Assembly: GCF_021559775.1 (NCBI RefSeq)
Contig: NZ_CP056051.1
Span: 1 to 64,000 of the forward strand
Source of the DNA: Gillisella vitis
GTDB taxonomy: Bacteria > Pseudomonadota > Alphaproteobacteria > Rhizobiales > Rhizobiaceae
Direction of reading: 5' to 3'
DNA: 64,000 bases
Below the pieces are notes generated by a model that had not been told where the DNA came from, ran no database searches, and saw only the letters and a program-made list of their open reading frames with translations. How positions within the stretch are numbered: the stretch's first letter is position 1; the number at the start of each line of letters is the position of its first letter. The position numbers and the translations under genes are program-made. Positions 8,486 to 18,143 of the stretch are shown one piece after another.

Positions 8486-9367
8486 ATGGATACGCTCGCA
8501 CCCTCCGCTTCCACGACTCCCACTTCGTCGCCCCGCCTGCCGGGCTGGGCCCTGCCGCGTGGTCGCGACACCAGCGAGACCGGCGCTGCCTTCGCCGCCG
8601 GTATCCTCTCGACGATCTGATCCGCCGACCCTCCATGGCTTGGCTGATGGCGCGATCGGCTCGCCCTCAAATCGGCTGCCGTGGCTGCCAAGACGCTTGG
8701 CCGCAATGAAGAGGATGGCGCCATCCGGGACGCCGTCCTGCTGACCGTCACCGGCGACGATCCCGGCCCGGCCGGAAACCTGTTTGTGGCGACACGAATG
8801 CTGACCCGCCGGTCCGGACCCGTCACCACCTCCTTTGTCAAAGAACTCGCTGATCTTTTAGGGCTTCGGTGGAACAACGGACTTGCCTCAACTCCCGATA
8901 TCGTCGATTCTGCCATCCAGTCCGGGCGAGCAGCACCCTTCGCGGTGGCGGACCTTATTACGGCGATCTTTGCCGTTCGCCCGGATGCTGAGGTGCTGGC
9001 GCTTGCGCTGGCCGAGGTCGTCCTGGCGCATAAGCTCAATTGGCCAAAGTCTGTGCCGCTGCTGCTGCCCGAACGCTATGGGCCGGCTTTTCGCACGATC
9101 GGCGGACGAGGCCGGGTTCGGCCGGGCGAGCCGGCTTTTCCAAAAGCCATCTGCCTGGCGTTGGTCGATGGTGTCGAGGGGGCGCTCCGCGCCGCCGTAG
9201 AGATCGACCGTCGCGCCGGCCGACTGCTGGCGGCGGCGCCGAAACTGCGCACCAAAGGCGCCGAGCCTGTTATCCCCAAACTTCTTAGCGAGGACACGGT
9301 GCCCGCCTCGGCGCCCGGCAGCAATCTCTCTCGCTGGGCGGCTAACCGGCTGTTCGAACGGCTTTGA
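8486..9367 (+). pseudogene. DUF1403 family protein, disrupted by two in-frame stops
   Basis: A continuous DUF1403-like reading frame starts at ATG 8486 (MDTLAPSASTT) but meets TGA at 8618-8620 and again at 8645-8647. Between and after them the frame still reads as the family (SADPPWLG, then RLALKSAAVAAKTLGR). Downstream, about 228 residues remain open from a GTG at 8681 to 9367. DUF1403 proteins are about 300 residues; role unknown, usually encoded with a tyrosine recombinase and an ScpB-like protein. Both stops are TGA near Trp-rich positions, so point mutation of TGG is a plausible origin for at least one. A shortened C-terminal product cannot be excluded. Confidence 0.7.
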
Positions 9368-9429
9368 GGCGGTGCGCGAGCTGTCCGGTCCCTCCTCCTT
9401 TCGGATCTTTGGGTTGTGAGGCGGTTGAT

Positions 9430-10125
9430 ATGAGCTCAAGACAGCCACACCGCATCGCGAAAAAGAATCAAAAGAATCCCCAGGACGATGTCCTGTTTGA
9501 TCGGGAGCTGAAGGATTTGCCAACGGAATTGCGCTGGCGAGAATGGATGATGGAGGTCGAGGCCGTGATTTTTGCCTCCGCCGAGCCAGTTCCCCGCGAA
9601 ACCTTGGCACGCGTGGTGGGAAAAGACTGCAGCATCGATTTGCTGATCGATGATTCGAGCGAGGAACTGCGAGATCGGCCTTACGAACTGGTGTCAGTGG
9701 CCGGTGGCTGGCAACACCGAACCCGTTCGCGGTTCGCCGGCGCGATCCGGGCCTCAACGGCTCCGACGCGGGGAGGGGCGGCGGCACTCTCCGAGTTTGA
9801 GGCGATGGTGCTGATGGCGGTGGGATATTTCCAGCCGGTCACCCGTACCGAGCTGTCGAAGATCTTTGGCAAGGAGGTGAGCCGTGACGTGATCGCTGCA
9901 CTTCGCGGCGCAGGTTTCTTGGCGTCCGGACCACGCAGCCCTACTCCCGGAGCACCTTATACCTATGTGACGACCAAGCATTTCTTCTCCGCCTTCGGGT
10001 TGGAAACGCTCCGCGATCTCCCGGATATCGAAGCGCTTGAAGATGCCGGGTTGTTCAGCCGGAAGGGTGAACTTCAGATTATGGACAGCGCACATGGGGA
10101 AGAGGGTGAGATGGAAGATGGCTAG
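9430..10125 (+). CDS. ScpB-like protein (SMC-Scp complex family)
   Basis: A 231-residue protein resembling ScpB, the winged-helix subunit of the bacterial SMC condensin. Two winged-helix regions are visible: EVEAVIFASAEPVPRETLARV (about 38-58) and LSEFEAMVLMAVGYFQPVT followed by SREL-type recognition residues. The C-terminal YVTTKHFFSAFGL is typical of ScpB. Start at ATG 9430 behind GAGGCGG; a longer frame from 9364 lacks such a site and overlaps DUF1403. This plasmid form travels with recombinase and DUF1403 genes and probably has a plasmid-specific role. Confidence 0.8.
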   Translation: MSSRQPHRIAKKNQKNPQDDVLFDRELKDLPTELRWREWMMEVEAVIFASAEPVPRETLARVVGKDCSIDLLIDDSSEELRDRPYELVSVAGGWQHRTRSRFAGAIRASTAPTRGGAAALSEFEAMVLMAVGYFQPVTRTELSKIFGKEVSRDVIAALRGAGFLASGPRSPTPGAPYTYVTTKHFFSAFGLETLRDLPDIEALEDAGLFSRKGELQIMDSAHGEEGEMEDG

Positions 10126-10214
10126 TCGTGCGATCTGGAACGGAGCTAGAGTCGGAGTCTACCCCGTCGGCAAGCTGCTTGGTATCATAAGCAAAAACCG
10201 AGGCTTCGCTTTTC

Positions 10215-10538
10215 TCACGTGGTGAGCGGAACAACGATTCGGATGGATGTCTTGCTGTCGAGAACAATGTGGAGATCACGCAGCATGCCAGCGGCTGTGA
10301 GAAAAGCGTTCCGCACCTGGTCATCCGTCCGCCAACCCTGTTCGATGGATAAGGCCGTTGTGTGGAGGTCCAAAACAACATCACGACCAGGCCCGTTCGG
10401 CATCCCGATTGCCGCGCGCATCTCGCGAATGGTGGTGACAGCCCGTTCCAGCAATCTGCGTTTCTGGTATGCGTCAAGGCGGTCCAATTGATTGGCACCG
10501 CGGACAAGCTTTGCAATGAAATCCGACGTCTGGGACAT
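10215..10538 (-). CDS. Small conserved-looking hypothetical protein
   Basis: A 107-residue soluble, helical protein starting MSQTSDFIAKLVRGANQ and containing LDAYQKRRLLERAVTTI and a Gly/Pro-containing turn. I do not recognise the family. The frame stays open further upstream (Met codons at 10607, 10637 and 10787), and none has a clear ribosome-binding site, so the start is uncertain. It is convergent with the ScpB-like gene and upstream of an IS110 remnant. Confidence 0.5.
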   Translation of the reverse strand: MSQTSDFIAKLVRGANQLDRLDAYQKRRLLERAVTTIREMRAAIGMPNGPGRDVVLDLHTTALSIEQGWRTDDQVRNAFLTAAGMLRDLHIVLDSKTSIRIVVPLTT

Positions 10539-10878
10539 AGGGCAACGCTGATCAATTGGGTGCGGAGAGTCAATACTCGGTTGTCCGTCGGCTTTATTCG
10601 CGTACATGTTCTGTAGGTTGGTGTGATTGGCCTGCATCAGAAGTGAGGCTGCTGACGTTTGATCTGCGGATGAAATTGACTTGGTGTCGAACCGGCGGCA
10701 CGGTTCAGACAGTTCCGCTCCACAACATGCGCGAGTGGCATGCCGGCCACGTCCGCCACGCTGAACTGCATCGGTTTCGGATGACAATTAGTAGGCTTGA
10801 TGAGGTGGACGGCCTCCTACCGCGGCACGTGAGGTGCCATAGTGCGGCTGTTAGGAGCCGCAAATCGGAGGACCGTCC

Positions 10879-11726
10879 ATGAAGGAAATTGTCACAGTCG
10901 GCGTTGATATTGCCAAGAACGTCTTTCAGGTTCACGGAGTTGACGCACAAGGTGTTGTGGTGGTGCGCCGGAAGCTTCGCCGCAGCAAGGTTTCAGGATT
11001 CTTCGAAAGTCTGCCACCTTGTCTGATTGGTATCGAAGCTTGTGCGACAGCACATCATTGGGCGCGACATCTGATGGCGCTTGGACATGAGGTCAAGCTG
11101 ATGCCAGCGGCTTATGTGAAGCCCTATGTCAAGCGGCAAAAGAATGACGCGGCAGACGCGGAAGGCATCTGTGAAGCGGTTCAACGTCCGACGATGCGGT
11201 TTGTGCCGGTCAAGAGCAAGGAACAGCAGGGAGTGCTGATGCTGCACCGCGCCCGAGAGTTGCTTGTTCGTCAAAGAACGATGCTGATCAATGCGTTGCG
11301 CGCTCACCTGGCGGAGCTTGGTATCGCCACCCGGCTCGGGCCGATGGGCGTAAAGGATGCGGTGGCAGTGATTGAAGGCATCGACCAACACTTGATCCCG
11401 GAGATCGTGCAACATGCTTTGTCTCCCCTGTGCGATCAACTGCGCCATGTTCACACGAAGATCGAAGAGATGGACCGGCAGATACTCGAATGGCACCGTT
11501 CGAGTGCGCTCAGCCAGCGTCTGGCGACGATCCCGGGTATTGGGCCGGTTACGGCCAGTGCGATTGCAGCGACGATCACGGATGTCTCAAGCTTTCGTTC
11601 CGGGCGGCAATTGGCGGCGTGGATCGGTCTCGTTCCCCGGCAGAGTTCTTCCGGCGGCAAGGAGCGTCTTGGCAGGATCACGAGGCAGGGCGATCCCTAC
11701 ATACGCCGCTTGCTGGTGATTGGGGC
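10879..11726 (+). pseudogene. IS110-family transposase, 3'-truncated by an IS6-family element
   Basis: DEDD-type transposase of the IS110/IS1111 family. It starts MKEIVTVGVDIAKNVFQVHG with the first catalytic Asp, then IGIEAC and KNDAADAEGI (the N-terminal RuvC-like domain). It ends in the transposase_20 domain (ATIPGIGPVTASAIAATI, then AAWIGLVPRQ). At about residue 283 it runs into the left end of an IS6-family copy. Full members are about 340 residues, so some 55 C-terminal residues are lost, and they do not resume on the other side of the IS6 copy. Upstream 10800-10878 has the GC-rich inverted sequence common ahead of such genes. Confidence 0.85.
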
Positions 11727-12544
11727 GGCACTGTAAAGTTAACCTGGCATCGATCAACATTTGGGATCTTGTGGCATGACCAGATTTGCCCGTGATCCTC
11801 TTTATCGTCTCCATCGATTTACAGCCGAGGTGATTGCCCATGCCGTTTGGCTCTATTTCCGGTTTCCGCTGAGCCTGCGGATGGTCGAGGATATGCTGGC
11901 TGCCCGTGGCCTCATCGTCTCTCACCAAACCGTGAGGCTCTGGGCGGAGAAGTTCGGTAGACATTTTGCCAATGATATCCGCAAGCGATCTGCCGGCAGG
12001 CTCGGTGACAAATGGCACTTCGACGAGGTTGTCATCACGATCGCCGGCAAGAAACATTGGCTCTGGCGCGCCGTCGATCAGGACGGTTTTGTTCTCGACG
12101 TGCTGGTGCAAAGCCGCCGCGATGCCAAGGCGGCAAAGCGTTTGATGCGAAAGCTTCTGAAAGGGCAATGCCGTGCGCCGCGTGTGATAATCACCGACAA
12201 GCTTCGATCCTACGGTGCGGCGAAGCGTGATATCATGCCCGGTATCGAACATCGCTCGCACAAGGGCCTGAACAATCGGGCCGAGAATTCTCATCAGCCT
12301 GTCCGACGGCGTGAAAGGATTATGAGGCGCTTCAAGTCAGCGAGGCACCTTCAACGGTTCGTTTCCATCCACGATCCGATTGCCAACCTCTTTCACGTTC
12401 CCCGCCACGACATTCCATCCACCCATCATCGCGAATTGCGAGAAACAGCCATGCAAACATGGTACCAAATCGCTGGCATTCAAGCCGCCTAAACCAAAAC
12501 CTCAACCCCAAATCATGACTGCGAAGCGCTAAGTTTACATTGCC
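11727..12544 (+). mobile_element. IS6-family element, copy 1 (818 bp, complete)
   Basis: Bounded by GGCACTGTAAAGTTAACC at the left and the complement of GGCAATGTAAACTTAGCG at the right, imperfect terminal repeats. The 8-bp flanks ATTGGGGC and TGGCGGGT differ, so no target duplication survives. Its left end truncates the IS110 transposase. Confidence 0.92.
11776..12492 (+). CDS. IS6-family DDE transposase, copy 1
   Basis: A 238-residue transposase starting MTRFARDPLYRLHRF, with a helix-turn-helix region (LRMVEDMLAARGLIVSHQTV). The DDE residues lie in WHFDEVVITI, IITDKLRSYGA and NNRAENSHQPVRRRE. Reading frame intact. A five-codon upstream extension beginning at 11761 is possible. IS6 enzymes act by replicative transposition and make cointegrates. 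Confidence 0.93.
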   Translation: MTRFARDPLYRLHRFTAEVIAHAVWLYFRFPLSLRMVEDMLAARGLIVSHQTVRLWAEKFGRHFANDIRKRSAGRLGDKWHFDEVVITIAGKKHWLWRAVDQDGFVLDVLVQSRRDAKAAKRLMRKLLKGQCRAPRVIITDKLRSYGAAKRDIMPGIEHRSHKGLNNRAENSHQPVRRRERIMRRFKSARHLQRFVSIHDPIANLFHVPRHDIPSTHHRELRETAMQTWYQIAGIQAA

Positions 12545-12670
12545 TGGCGGGTTTCATCCGGCCGCCTGAGGTGTTCAAGGTAGTGGCGAAGCATTCGGCA
12601 GAACTGGAAGGTCAACAGCCCGATCAGTTTGAAAACCTTGTCTTCGATACTTCCTTTCCAATCCGACACA

Positions 12671-12874
12671 GTGCCGTATCGGGCCCTCGGAGGCCGCCGA
12701 GTGGCTGTGATCGACGACAATGTCGGATCATCACGCGACTGGGATGGCGATACAGCGGAAGCGGCTGCATTCTGGAACGAACGTATCGCAACCTTGCCGG
12801 ACCGGGAAAAACGTGATGTCGAGACTTTCCTCCCGTCCTTGAACGATGAGAGTGACGAGCCAGCCTCCAAGTGA
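12671..12874 (+). CDS. Small hypothetical ORF or gene remnant
   Basis: The frame from about 12629 to 12874 encodes a hydrophilic segment (AVIDDNVGSSRDWDGD, then FWNERIATLPDREKRDVETF) with coding-like composition. A GTG at 12671 would give 67 residues. Family not recognised. It lies between the right end of IS6 copy 1 and the cupin gene, so it could be the tail of a gene cut by the IS. The preceding ~125 bp hold nothing I can name. Confidence 0.35.
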   Translation: MPYRALGGRRVAVIDDNVGSSRDWDGDTAEAAAFWNERIATLPDREKRDVETFLPSLNDESDEPASK

Positions 12875-12902
12875 CATCGGCGCCCAGCGTAGGTTATCCC
12901 AG

Positions 12903-13391
12903 ATGAATGTCGAGAAAGTGCTTTTCCCACGAAGCGACTGGGTACCGAATAACCAACGGTTTCCAGTTCTGGTCTATCGAGCCGCCATGCTGGATTGCCA
13001 GTCTTCCGACTTCGAACATACCTTCGCACGGAATGGATGGACCGGCATCTGGCGCAACGGCGTTTTCGATTATCAGCACTATCACTCCGGCGCTCATGAG
13101 GTGCTCGGGGTCGGGCGCGGCAACGCCACGCTCCTGATAGGCGGTCCGACCGGCAAGGCGTTCGAAGTCGCGACGGGCGACTGTCTTATCCTCCCTGCGG
13201 GAACAGGCCATCGCAAACTGGAGTCGTCGCCTGATTTCCAGGTCGTCGGCGCTTATCCGCCGGGTCAGCACGCCGACATCCAGACAGAAGCGGCCTCACC
13301 CGAAATGCAAGAGGCAATCTCGTCATTGCCACTGCCGGATACAGACCCTCTGTTTGGATCATCCGGTGGCATACTGGAGACGTGGCGATGA
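12903..13391 (+). CDS. Cupin-domain protein
   Basis: A 162-residue protein with one conserved cupin barrel. FDYQHYHSGAHEVLGVGRG supplies the His pair and Glu of cupin motif 1, and GDCLILPAGTGH supplies the PxGxxH of motif 2. It resembles the YjlB-type small cupins, which may bind a metal or small ligand; substrate unknown. ATG 12903 gives the family's usual beginning. Its stop overlaps the next start by ATGA (13388-13391), so the two are translationally coupled and precede the ku genes. Confidence 0.85.
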   Translation: MNVEKVLFPRSDWVPNNQRFPVLVYRAAMLDCQSSDFEHTFARNGWTGIWRNGVFDYQHYHSGAHEVLGVGRGNATLLIGGPTGKAFEVATGDCLILPAGTGHRKLESSPDFQVVGAYPPGQHADIQTEAASPEMQEAISSLPLPDTDPLFGSSGGILETWR

Positions 13392-13576
13392 GAATTCCGA
13401 CTTCGGACGATCCGGCACCCGAAAGGCGCCGTGCCCTTTCCCGTCTTCGCCAGATGGAGATCATAGAGGGCCTCCTGGAATTCGACCTCGCCAGCCTTGA
13501 GCAATATGCGGACGCCGTCGCCGAGGAGCGGCAAAATCTTACGAAACGATTTTTGCCGACCGGGTCCGATTGCTAA
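13388..13576 (+). CDS. Small hypothetical protein coupled to the cupin gene
   Basis: A 62-residue hydrophilic, helical protein (PERRRALSRLRQMEIIEGLL, then AVAEERQNLTKRF). Its ATG overlaps the cupin stop codon by four bases, an arrangement that argues for a real gene. Not recognised. A GTG six bases upstream is an alternative start. Confidence 0.55.
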   Translation: MRIPTSDDPAPERRRALSRLRQMEIIEGLLEFDLASLEQYADAVAEERQNLTKRFLPTGSDC

Positions 13577-13685
13577 GTGGCCTTGCTCACGTAATTTTGG
13601 CTTGAGCGCCCACTTGGTGAAAGCATTGTCCGGAACAAAGCCGCCGTGCTACCGTTTATGCGCGCAAGGACTTGGAGGGACACAG

Positions 13686-14573
13686 ATGGCAGCGCATCGG
13701 GCTCAGTGGAAGGGTCACTTGAAGGTCGGCGAACTGAGCTGTGCCGTCGGGCTTTACACCGCAGCGTCCACATCAGAGCGGCTCAGCTTCCACATGATCA
13801 ACGAGGCGACGGGAAACCGTTTGAGGCGCGAATTCATCGACAGCGAGACCGAGGAGACAGTAGAACGCGATCAACAGGTGAAGGGCTTTGAGACCGGCAA
13901 CGGTGATTATATCATGATCGACCCGGAAGAAGTCGCGGCAGTCGTGCCGGACTCCGACAAGATGCTGGAGGCCGAAGCCTTTATCCCCTGCGGAAAAATC
14001 GATGACGTCTATTTCGACAAGCCCTACTACCTCGTCCCGGTCGATGATGCGGATCATGACGCTTTCACCAGCATTCGGGATGCCTTGGTCAAGACCAGTG
14101 CCACGGCAATTGCGCGGACGGTCCTCTTCCGCCGGATGCGAACCGTCCTGATCCGGGCGCATGGTAAAGGCATTATCGCGACGACCCTCAACTTTGACTA
14201 CGAGGTCCGATCCTCCCAGGAGGCATTCAAGGATGTTGCGAAGATCAAGGTCGAAGCCGAAATGCTTGAACTGGCCAAGCATATTATCGGAACAAAGAAG
14301 GGTGACTTCGACCCGGCCAAGTTCGATGACCGCTATGAAGACGCACTGGCCGCCCTGGTAAAGGCAAAGGCCGAAGGCAAGGCCCTTCCGAAGCCGAAGC
14401 CCGTCAAGGTCTCCAAACCCAACGATCTCCTGAAGGCGCTGCAGGAGAGTGCTGGCATGGGTAAGCCGTCGGCGAAGAAACCGAAGGCCGCCAACGCCAA
14501 CGCGGGCAAGAAAGCGCCTGCTTCAAAGTCCACCAAGAGCCGGGCAAAACCCGCAGCTAAGAAAGCGAGCTGA
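13686..14573 (+). CDS. ku: Ku, end-binding protein of non-homologous end joining (first copy)
   Basis: Bacterial Ku homodimer subunit that binds double-strand ends and recruits LigD. The 295-residue protein begins MAAHRAQWKGHLKVGELSC, has the Ku core (about 10-200; RLSFHMINEATGNRL, YFDKPYYLVP) and a Lys/Ala/Pro-rich tail typical of rhizobial Ku. ATG 13686 has GGAGGGA five to six bases ahead; a longer upstream frame lacks one. A second ku starts 3 bp after its stop. S. meliloti also carries several ku genes. Confidence 0.95.
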   Translation: MAAHRAQWKGHLKVGELSCAVGLYTAASTSERLSFHMINEATGNRLRREFIDSETEETVERDQQVKGFETGNGDYIMIDPEEVAAVVPDSDKMLEAEAFIPCGKIDDVYFDKPYYLVPVDDADHDAFTSIRDALVKTSATAIARTVLFRRMRTVLIRAHGKGIIATTLNFDYEVRSSQEAFKDVAKIKVEAEMLELAKHIIGTKKGDFDPAKFDDRYEDALAALVKAKAEGKALPKPKPVKVSKPNDLLKALQESAGMGKPSAKKPKAANANAGKKAPASKSTKSRAKPAAKKAS

Positions 14574-14576
14574 TCG

Positions 14577-15398
14577 ATGGCACCGCGTCGTCCCTATTGG
14601 AGAGGTTACCTCAAGCTTTCGCTCGTCACTTGCCCTGTGGCCATGACCCCGGCGACCTCTGAATCGGAAAAGGTTCGCTTCCACACGCTCAATAAGGACA
14701 CAGGCAATCGTGTCGTCTCGCACTATGTCGACAGCGTCACCGGAAAACCCGTGAAGGACGAGCAAGAGGCCAAGGGCTACGAGCGTGGCGAGAACGACTA
14801 CGTACTTCTGACAGACGAGGACCTGGAGTCCGTCGAGCTGGAGACGGTCCGCACGATCGATATCGAGAAATTCATCCCACGCGGAAGCATCGAATGGGTT
14901 TACTTGGAAACGCCCTTCTATCTTACGGCTAACGACAAGATCGGCGACGAGGCTTTTGCGGTCATCCGACAAGCCATGGAGGCCGAGGACGTCGTCGGCG
15001 TATCTCGCGTTGTCCTGGGTCGCCGCGAGCGGGCGGTTGTGCTTGAACCACGCGGCGAAGGCATCGTCGTCTGGACGCTACGCTTTGGCGATGAAGTCCG
15101 GCCGGAAAGCGAGTATTTTACCGGCATCGAGAAAAAGTCGGATGCAAAGGGCGTGTCGGCCGTCGAGGCAGTTATCAAAAAGCGCATGCAGGACTGGTCA
15201 CCGGAGATGGTGTCCGATCCTATTCAAGAAAGCTTGCTGAAGCTCATCGCCGATAAGAAGAAGGCAAAGAAACCGAGCAAAGCGAAGGCTTCGAAATCCA
15301 CAAAGGGCGACGACGAGGAAAAGAGCAACGTCGTCAACATCATGGATGCCTTGAAAAAGTCGGTTGCCAAAGAACTCAAATCCCGCAAAGCCGGATGA
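14577..15398 (+). CDS. ku: Ku, end-binding protein of non-homologous end joining (second copy)
   Basis: Second Ku paralogue, 273 residues, beginning MAPRRPYWRGYLKLSLVTCP with the Ku core (VRFHTLNKDTGNRVVSHYVD, WVYLETPFYLT) and a shorter Lys-rich tail. It differs clearly in sequence from the first copy (an old duplication), so heterodimer formation is conceivable. It is separated from the first ku by 3 bp and convergent with ligD, 63 bp between stops. Confidence 0.95.
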   Translation: MAPRRPYWRGYLKLSLVTCPVAMTPATSESEKVRFHTLNKDTGNRVVSHYVDSVTGKPVKDEQEAKGYERGENDYVLLTDEDLESVELETVRTIDIEKFIPRGSIEWVYLETPFYLTANDKIGDEAFAVIRQAMEAEDVVGVSRVVLGRRERAVVLEPRGEGIVVWTLRFGDEVRPESEYFTGIEKKSDAKGVSAVEAVIKKRMQDWSPEMVSDPIQESLLKLIADKKKAKKPSKAKASKSTKGDDEEKSNVVNIMDALKKSVAKELKSRKAG

Positions 15399-15461
15399 TC
15401 TCTGCCTATCTTGAGCGGCGGCGACGCCACCTAATGGCTTCTTGAAGCGGGCAATGTATGG

Positions 15462-18143
15462 TCACGCAGCCCGCCTCATAAGTTTCTCCAAGCGCTTGAT
15501 CGCCTGCTCTAGCGGCCTTTGACCATCGCAATAGTCCTGCCACGCCGTATTATCCTTCAGAAGTCCAGGCACCGTGCGAATTGTGAACCGCTTCGGATCG
15601 AGACCTTTTTTTACTTGAGCCCAGTTCAAGGGCATCGAGACGGTTGCTCCCGGCCGGGCACGGGGCGACAGGGGAGCCACCGCCGTCGAGGTGCGGTCGT
15701 TTCTCAGATAATCCAGGAAGATACGGCCTTCACGCTGCGCCTTGGACATCTTGGTCAGGTAAAGCTCGGGATTGTCGCGGGCCATCTGCAGACACACGTC
15801 GTGCGCGAAAGCCTTGCCTTCGTCCCAGCTCAGCTTCTTGCCCTTCGGAACAGCGAGCGGCGTTACAACATGGAGCCCTTTGCCGCCCGTCGTCTTGCAG
15901 AAGCTGACCAGACCCAGCTCTTCAAGCCGATCCCTGATTTCTCGTGCACCTTCTACCACTGTCGCGAAGTCGACATCCGGGCCTGGGTCCAGATCGAAGA
16001 CGAGACGACCGGGGACTTCAGGCTGATAGGGTTCGCAGTTCCACGGATGTAGCTCGGCGCCGCCGATCTGTGCGATCGCGGCCAAACCCTCGACGCGGCC
16101 GATCTGGAGGTACGGCTGCTTGTCGCCTGAGACTTTCACCTGTTCGATCAGGTTTGATGTCCCCTGCATCGCATGCCTTTGGAAGAACTGCTCCCCGCCA
16201 ATACCGTCAGGCGTGCGAATGATTGAGCACGGCCGGCCCTTGATATGATCGATGAGCCAAGGCCCGACTGCCTCATAATAGTGAGCGAGGTCCACTTTCG
16301 TTACGGGTTCGCCATCAAGTGCGTCAGGCCACAACTCCTTGTCCGGGCTGGAGACCAGGACGCCCATGACGTCGACCTTTGCACCCTTGCGAAGACGGGA
16401 AGATGTCGTCGGCGTCGGGGCCGGCTTGCGAGCAGTTTCCGGGTCGGGCGTATCGACTTCGGCAGGTTCTGCCGGCTTCTCGGCCTCGACTTCTTTTGCG
16501 GGCTTATCCTCTCGCAGCCCCTTGAACGCAGCCTGGCGCACTTGCCCATCAGCCGTCCAGCCGGCGAATTCGATCTCGGCTACCAGTTCCGGCTTCAGCC
16601 ATACGATCTCGGCGGCTTTTTTTGGGGCGCCTATTCCGGTGAACGGCGATTTCGACGCTTCCAACGCTTGAAGCTTCGGTAGGATCTGGTCGACGACCTT
16701 CGCTCCATAGCCCGTTCCCACCCGTCCGACATAGACGAAATGGTCGCCCCGATAGACACCGACCAGCAGCGATCGGAAGGCACCGTTGGTCGTGGCATAG
16801 GCTCCGATGACCACCTCGTGCCCGGCCCGGCACTTGGATTTCGTCCAGGTGTCACTCCGGCCGGATTGGTATGGTGCATCGCCCTTTTTCGACACGATGC
16901 CTTCCAGCGAAAGTCGGCACGCCGACTTCAGCACGGCGTCTCCGCCTGTCTCGAAATGCTCGACGAACCTCAGACGCGGATCGTCACCCGCATCGGACAG
17001 CATTGCCGACAATCGTTCTTTGCGCTCGGTGAGCGGAGCTTCGCGGAGATCTTCCTCACCTTCGAATAGCAGATCGAAACCGAAGAAGACGAGGTCATCG
17101 GTCTTTTCTTCCGAAAGTGCTGCCTGAAGGGCGGCGAAGTCCGGCGCACCATGATTGTCGAGAGCGCAGATCTCTCCGTCGATAATACAATCGGGAAGTG
17201 ACGAGGCAGCCTTGGCGATAGCGGGCCATTTCGCAGTCCAGTCCAGGCCTTTGCGGGTTTTCAGGGTGACATTGCCATCCACCACCCGCATCTGGATCCG
17301 GTAGCCATCGAACTTGACTTCGTGGATCCATCCCTCGGCAGAAGGCGGGCGGGAGAACGTTTCGCAAAGCTGCGGTGGCACGAATTCCGGCATACCGGTG
17401 TTCGGCTGCTTTGCAGCAGCGGCGGCTTTCTTGGTCGGCTTTGCCTTCGTCTTCGTTCCGGCCTTTCGCTCGTCGGCGGCCAGGCCCTCGGTGCTATCCC
17501 AGACAGCATCAGCCTCGACGACGGAGCCCTGCGTCATGAAAGGTTTCGGCTTGCGGCCCTTTCCCGACGCGATCGCCTCCATCGTGCGACCGGACGCAAC
17601 GGAGGTGTCGTTCTCCTCCAGGATGGCTGCGCCGTTCTCCTCAACCGCATGGTCGTCGTGGTGCTTAATCAGGAGCCAATTGGTGCGCTTCTCGCCCTCG
17701 CGTCCGCGCATCCGGACGAGCACAAAACTACCGTGCAGGCGCTCGCCTTCGAGCGTGAATTTGAAATCGCCCTTGGCCAGGGCTTGTTCCGCCGTTTTGT
17801 TTCCCTCGGGTTCCCAATATCCCCGGTCCCAGAGCATGACGGTTCCGCCACCGTATTGACCCTTGGGGATGGTGCCTTCGAAGTCGCCATAGTCGAGCGG
17901 GTGATCTTCGACCTCGACCGCCAATCTCTTGTCATGTGGATCGAGTGATGGACCTTTGGTGACCGCCCAGGATTTGAAAACACCATCCATCTCGATCCGA
18001 AGATCGTAATGGAGCCGTGTAGCGTCGTGCTTCTGGATGACGAAGCGACGGCGGTTCGATGACTTCACCCCGACTTCACCGCTGGGCTCGGCGGTTTTCT
18101 TGAAGTCGCGTTTCTCGCGGTATTTCGAGAGATTATCGGGCAT
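15462..18143 (-). CDS. ligD: LigD, multifunctional NHEJ ATP-dependent DNA ligase
   Basis: An 893-residue three-domain enzyme in the order phosphoesterase, ligase, polymerase. The 3'-phosphoesterase domain (about 30-165) shows QKHDATRLHYDLRIE with His39, Asp40 and His45. The ATP ligase domain (about 250-560) has the KxDG nucleophile in HEVKFDGYRIQMR at Lys277. The C-terminal archaeo-eukaryotic-primase-type polymerase domain (about 590-893) has its metal-binding pair in FDLDPGPDVDF. A Pro/Ala linker lies near 570-600. I start at MPDNLSKYRE; a frame eight codons longer is also open. With the two adjacent ku genes it makes a complete plasmid-borne NHEJ set. Confidence 0.95.
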   Translation of the reverse strand: MPDNLSKYREKRDFKKTAEPSGEVGVKSSNRRRFVIQKHDATRLHYDLRIEMDGVFKSWAVTKGPSLDPHDKRLAVEVEDHPLDYGDFEGTIPKGQYGGGTVMLWDRGYWEPEGNKTAEQALAKGDFKFTLEGERLHGSFVLVRMRGREGEKRTNWLLIKHHDDHAVEENGAAILEENDTSVASGRTMEAIASGKGRKPKPFMTQGSVVEADAVWDSTEGLAADERKAGTKTKAKPTKKAAAAAKQPNTGMPEFVPPQLCETFSRPPSAEGWIHEVKFDGYRIQMRVVDGNVTLKTRKGLDWTAKWPAIAKAASSLPDCIIDGEICALDNHGAPDFAALQAALSEEKTDDLVFFGFDLLFEGEEDLREAPLTERKERLSAMLSDAGDDPRLRFVEHFETGGDAVLKSACRLSLEGIVSKKGDAPYQSGRSDTWTKSKCRAGHEVVIGAYATTNGAFRSLLVGVYRGDHFVYVGRVGTGYGAKVVDQILPKLQALEASKSPFTGIGAPKKAAEIVWLKPELVAEIEFAGWTADGQVRQAAFKGLREDKPAKEVEAEKPAEPAEVDTPDPETARKPAPTPTTSSRLRKGAKVDVMGVLVSSPDKELWPDALDGEPVTKVDLAHYYEAVGPWLIDHIKGRPCSIIRTPDGIGGEQFFQRHAMQGTSNLIEQVKVSGDKQPYLQIGRVEGLAAIAQIGGAELHPWNCEPYQPEVPGRLVFDLDPGPDVDFATVVEGAREIRDRLEELGLVSFCKTTGGKGLHVVTPLAVPKGKKLSWDEGKAFAHDVCLQMARDNPELYLTKMSKAQREGRIFLDYLRNDRTSTAVAPLSPRARPGATVSMPLNWAQVKKGLDPKRFTIRTVPGLLKDNTAWQDYCDGQRPLEQAIKRLEKLMRRAA

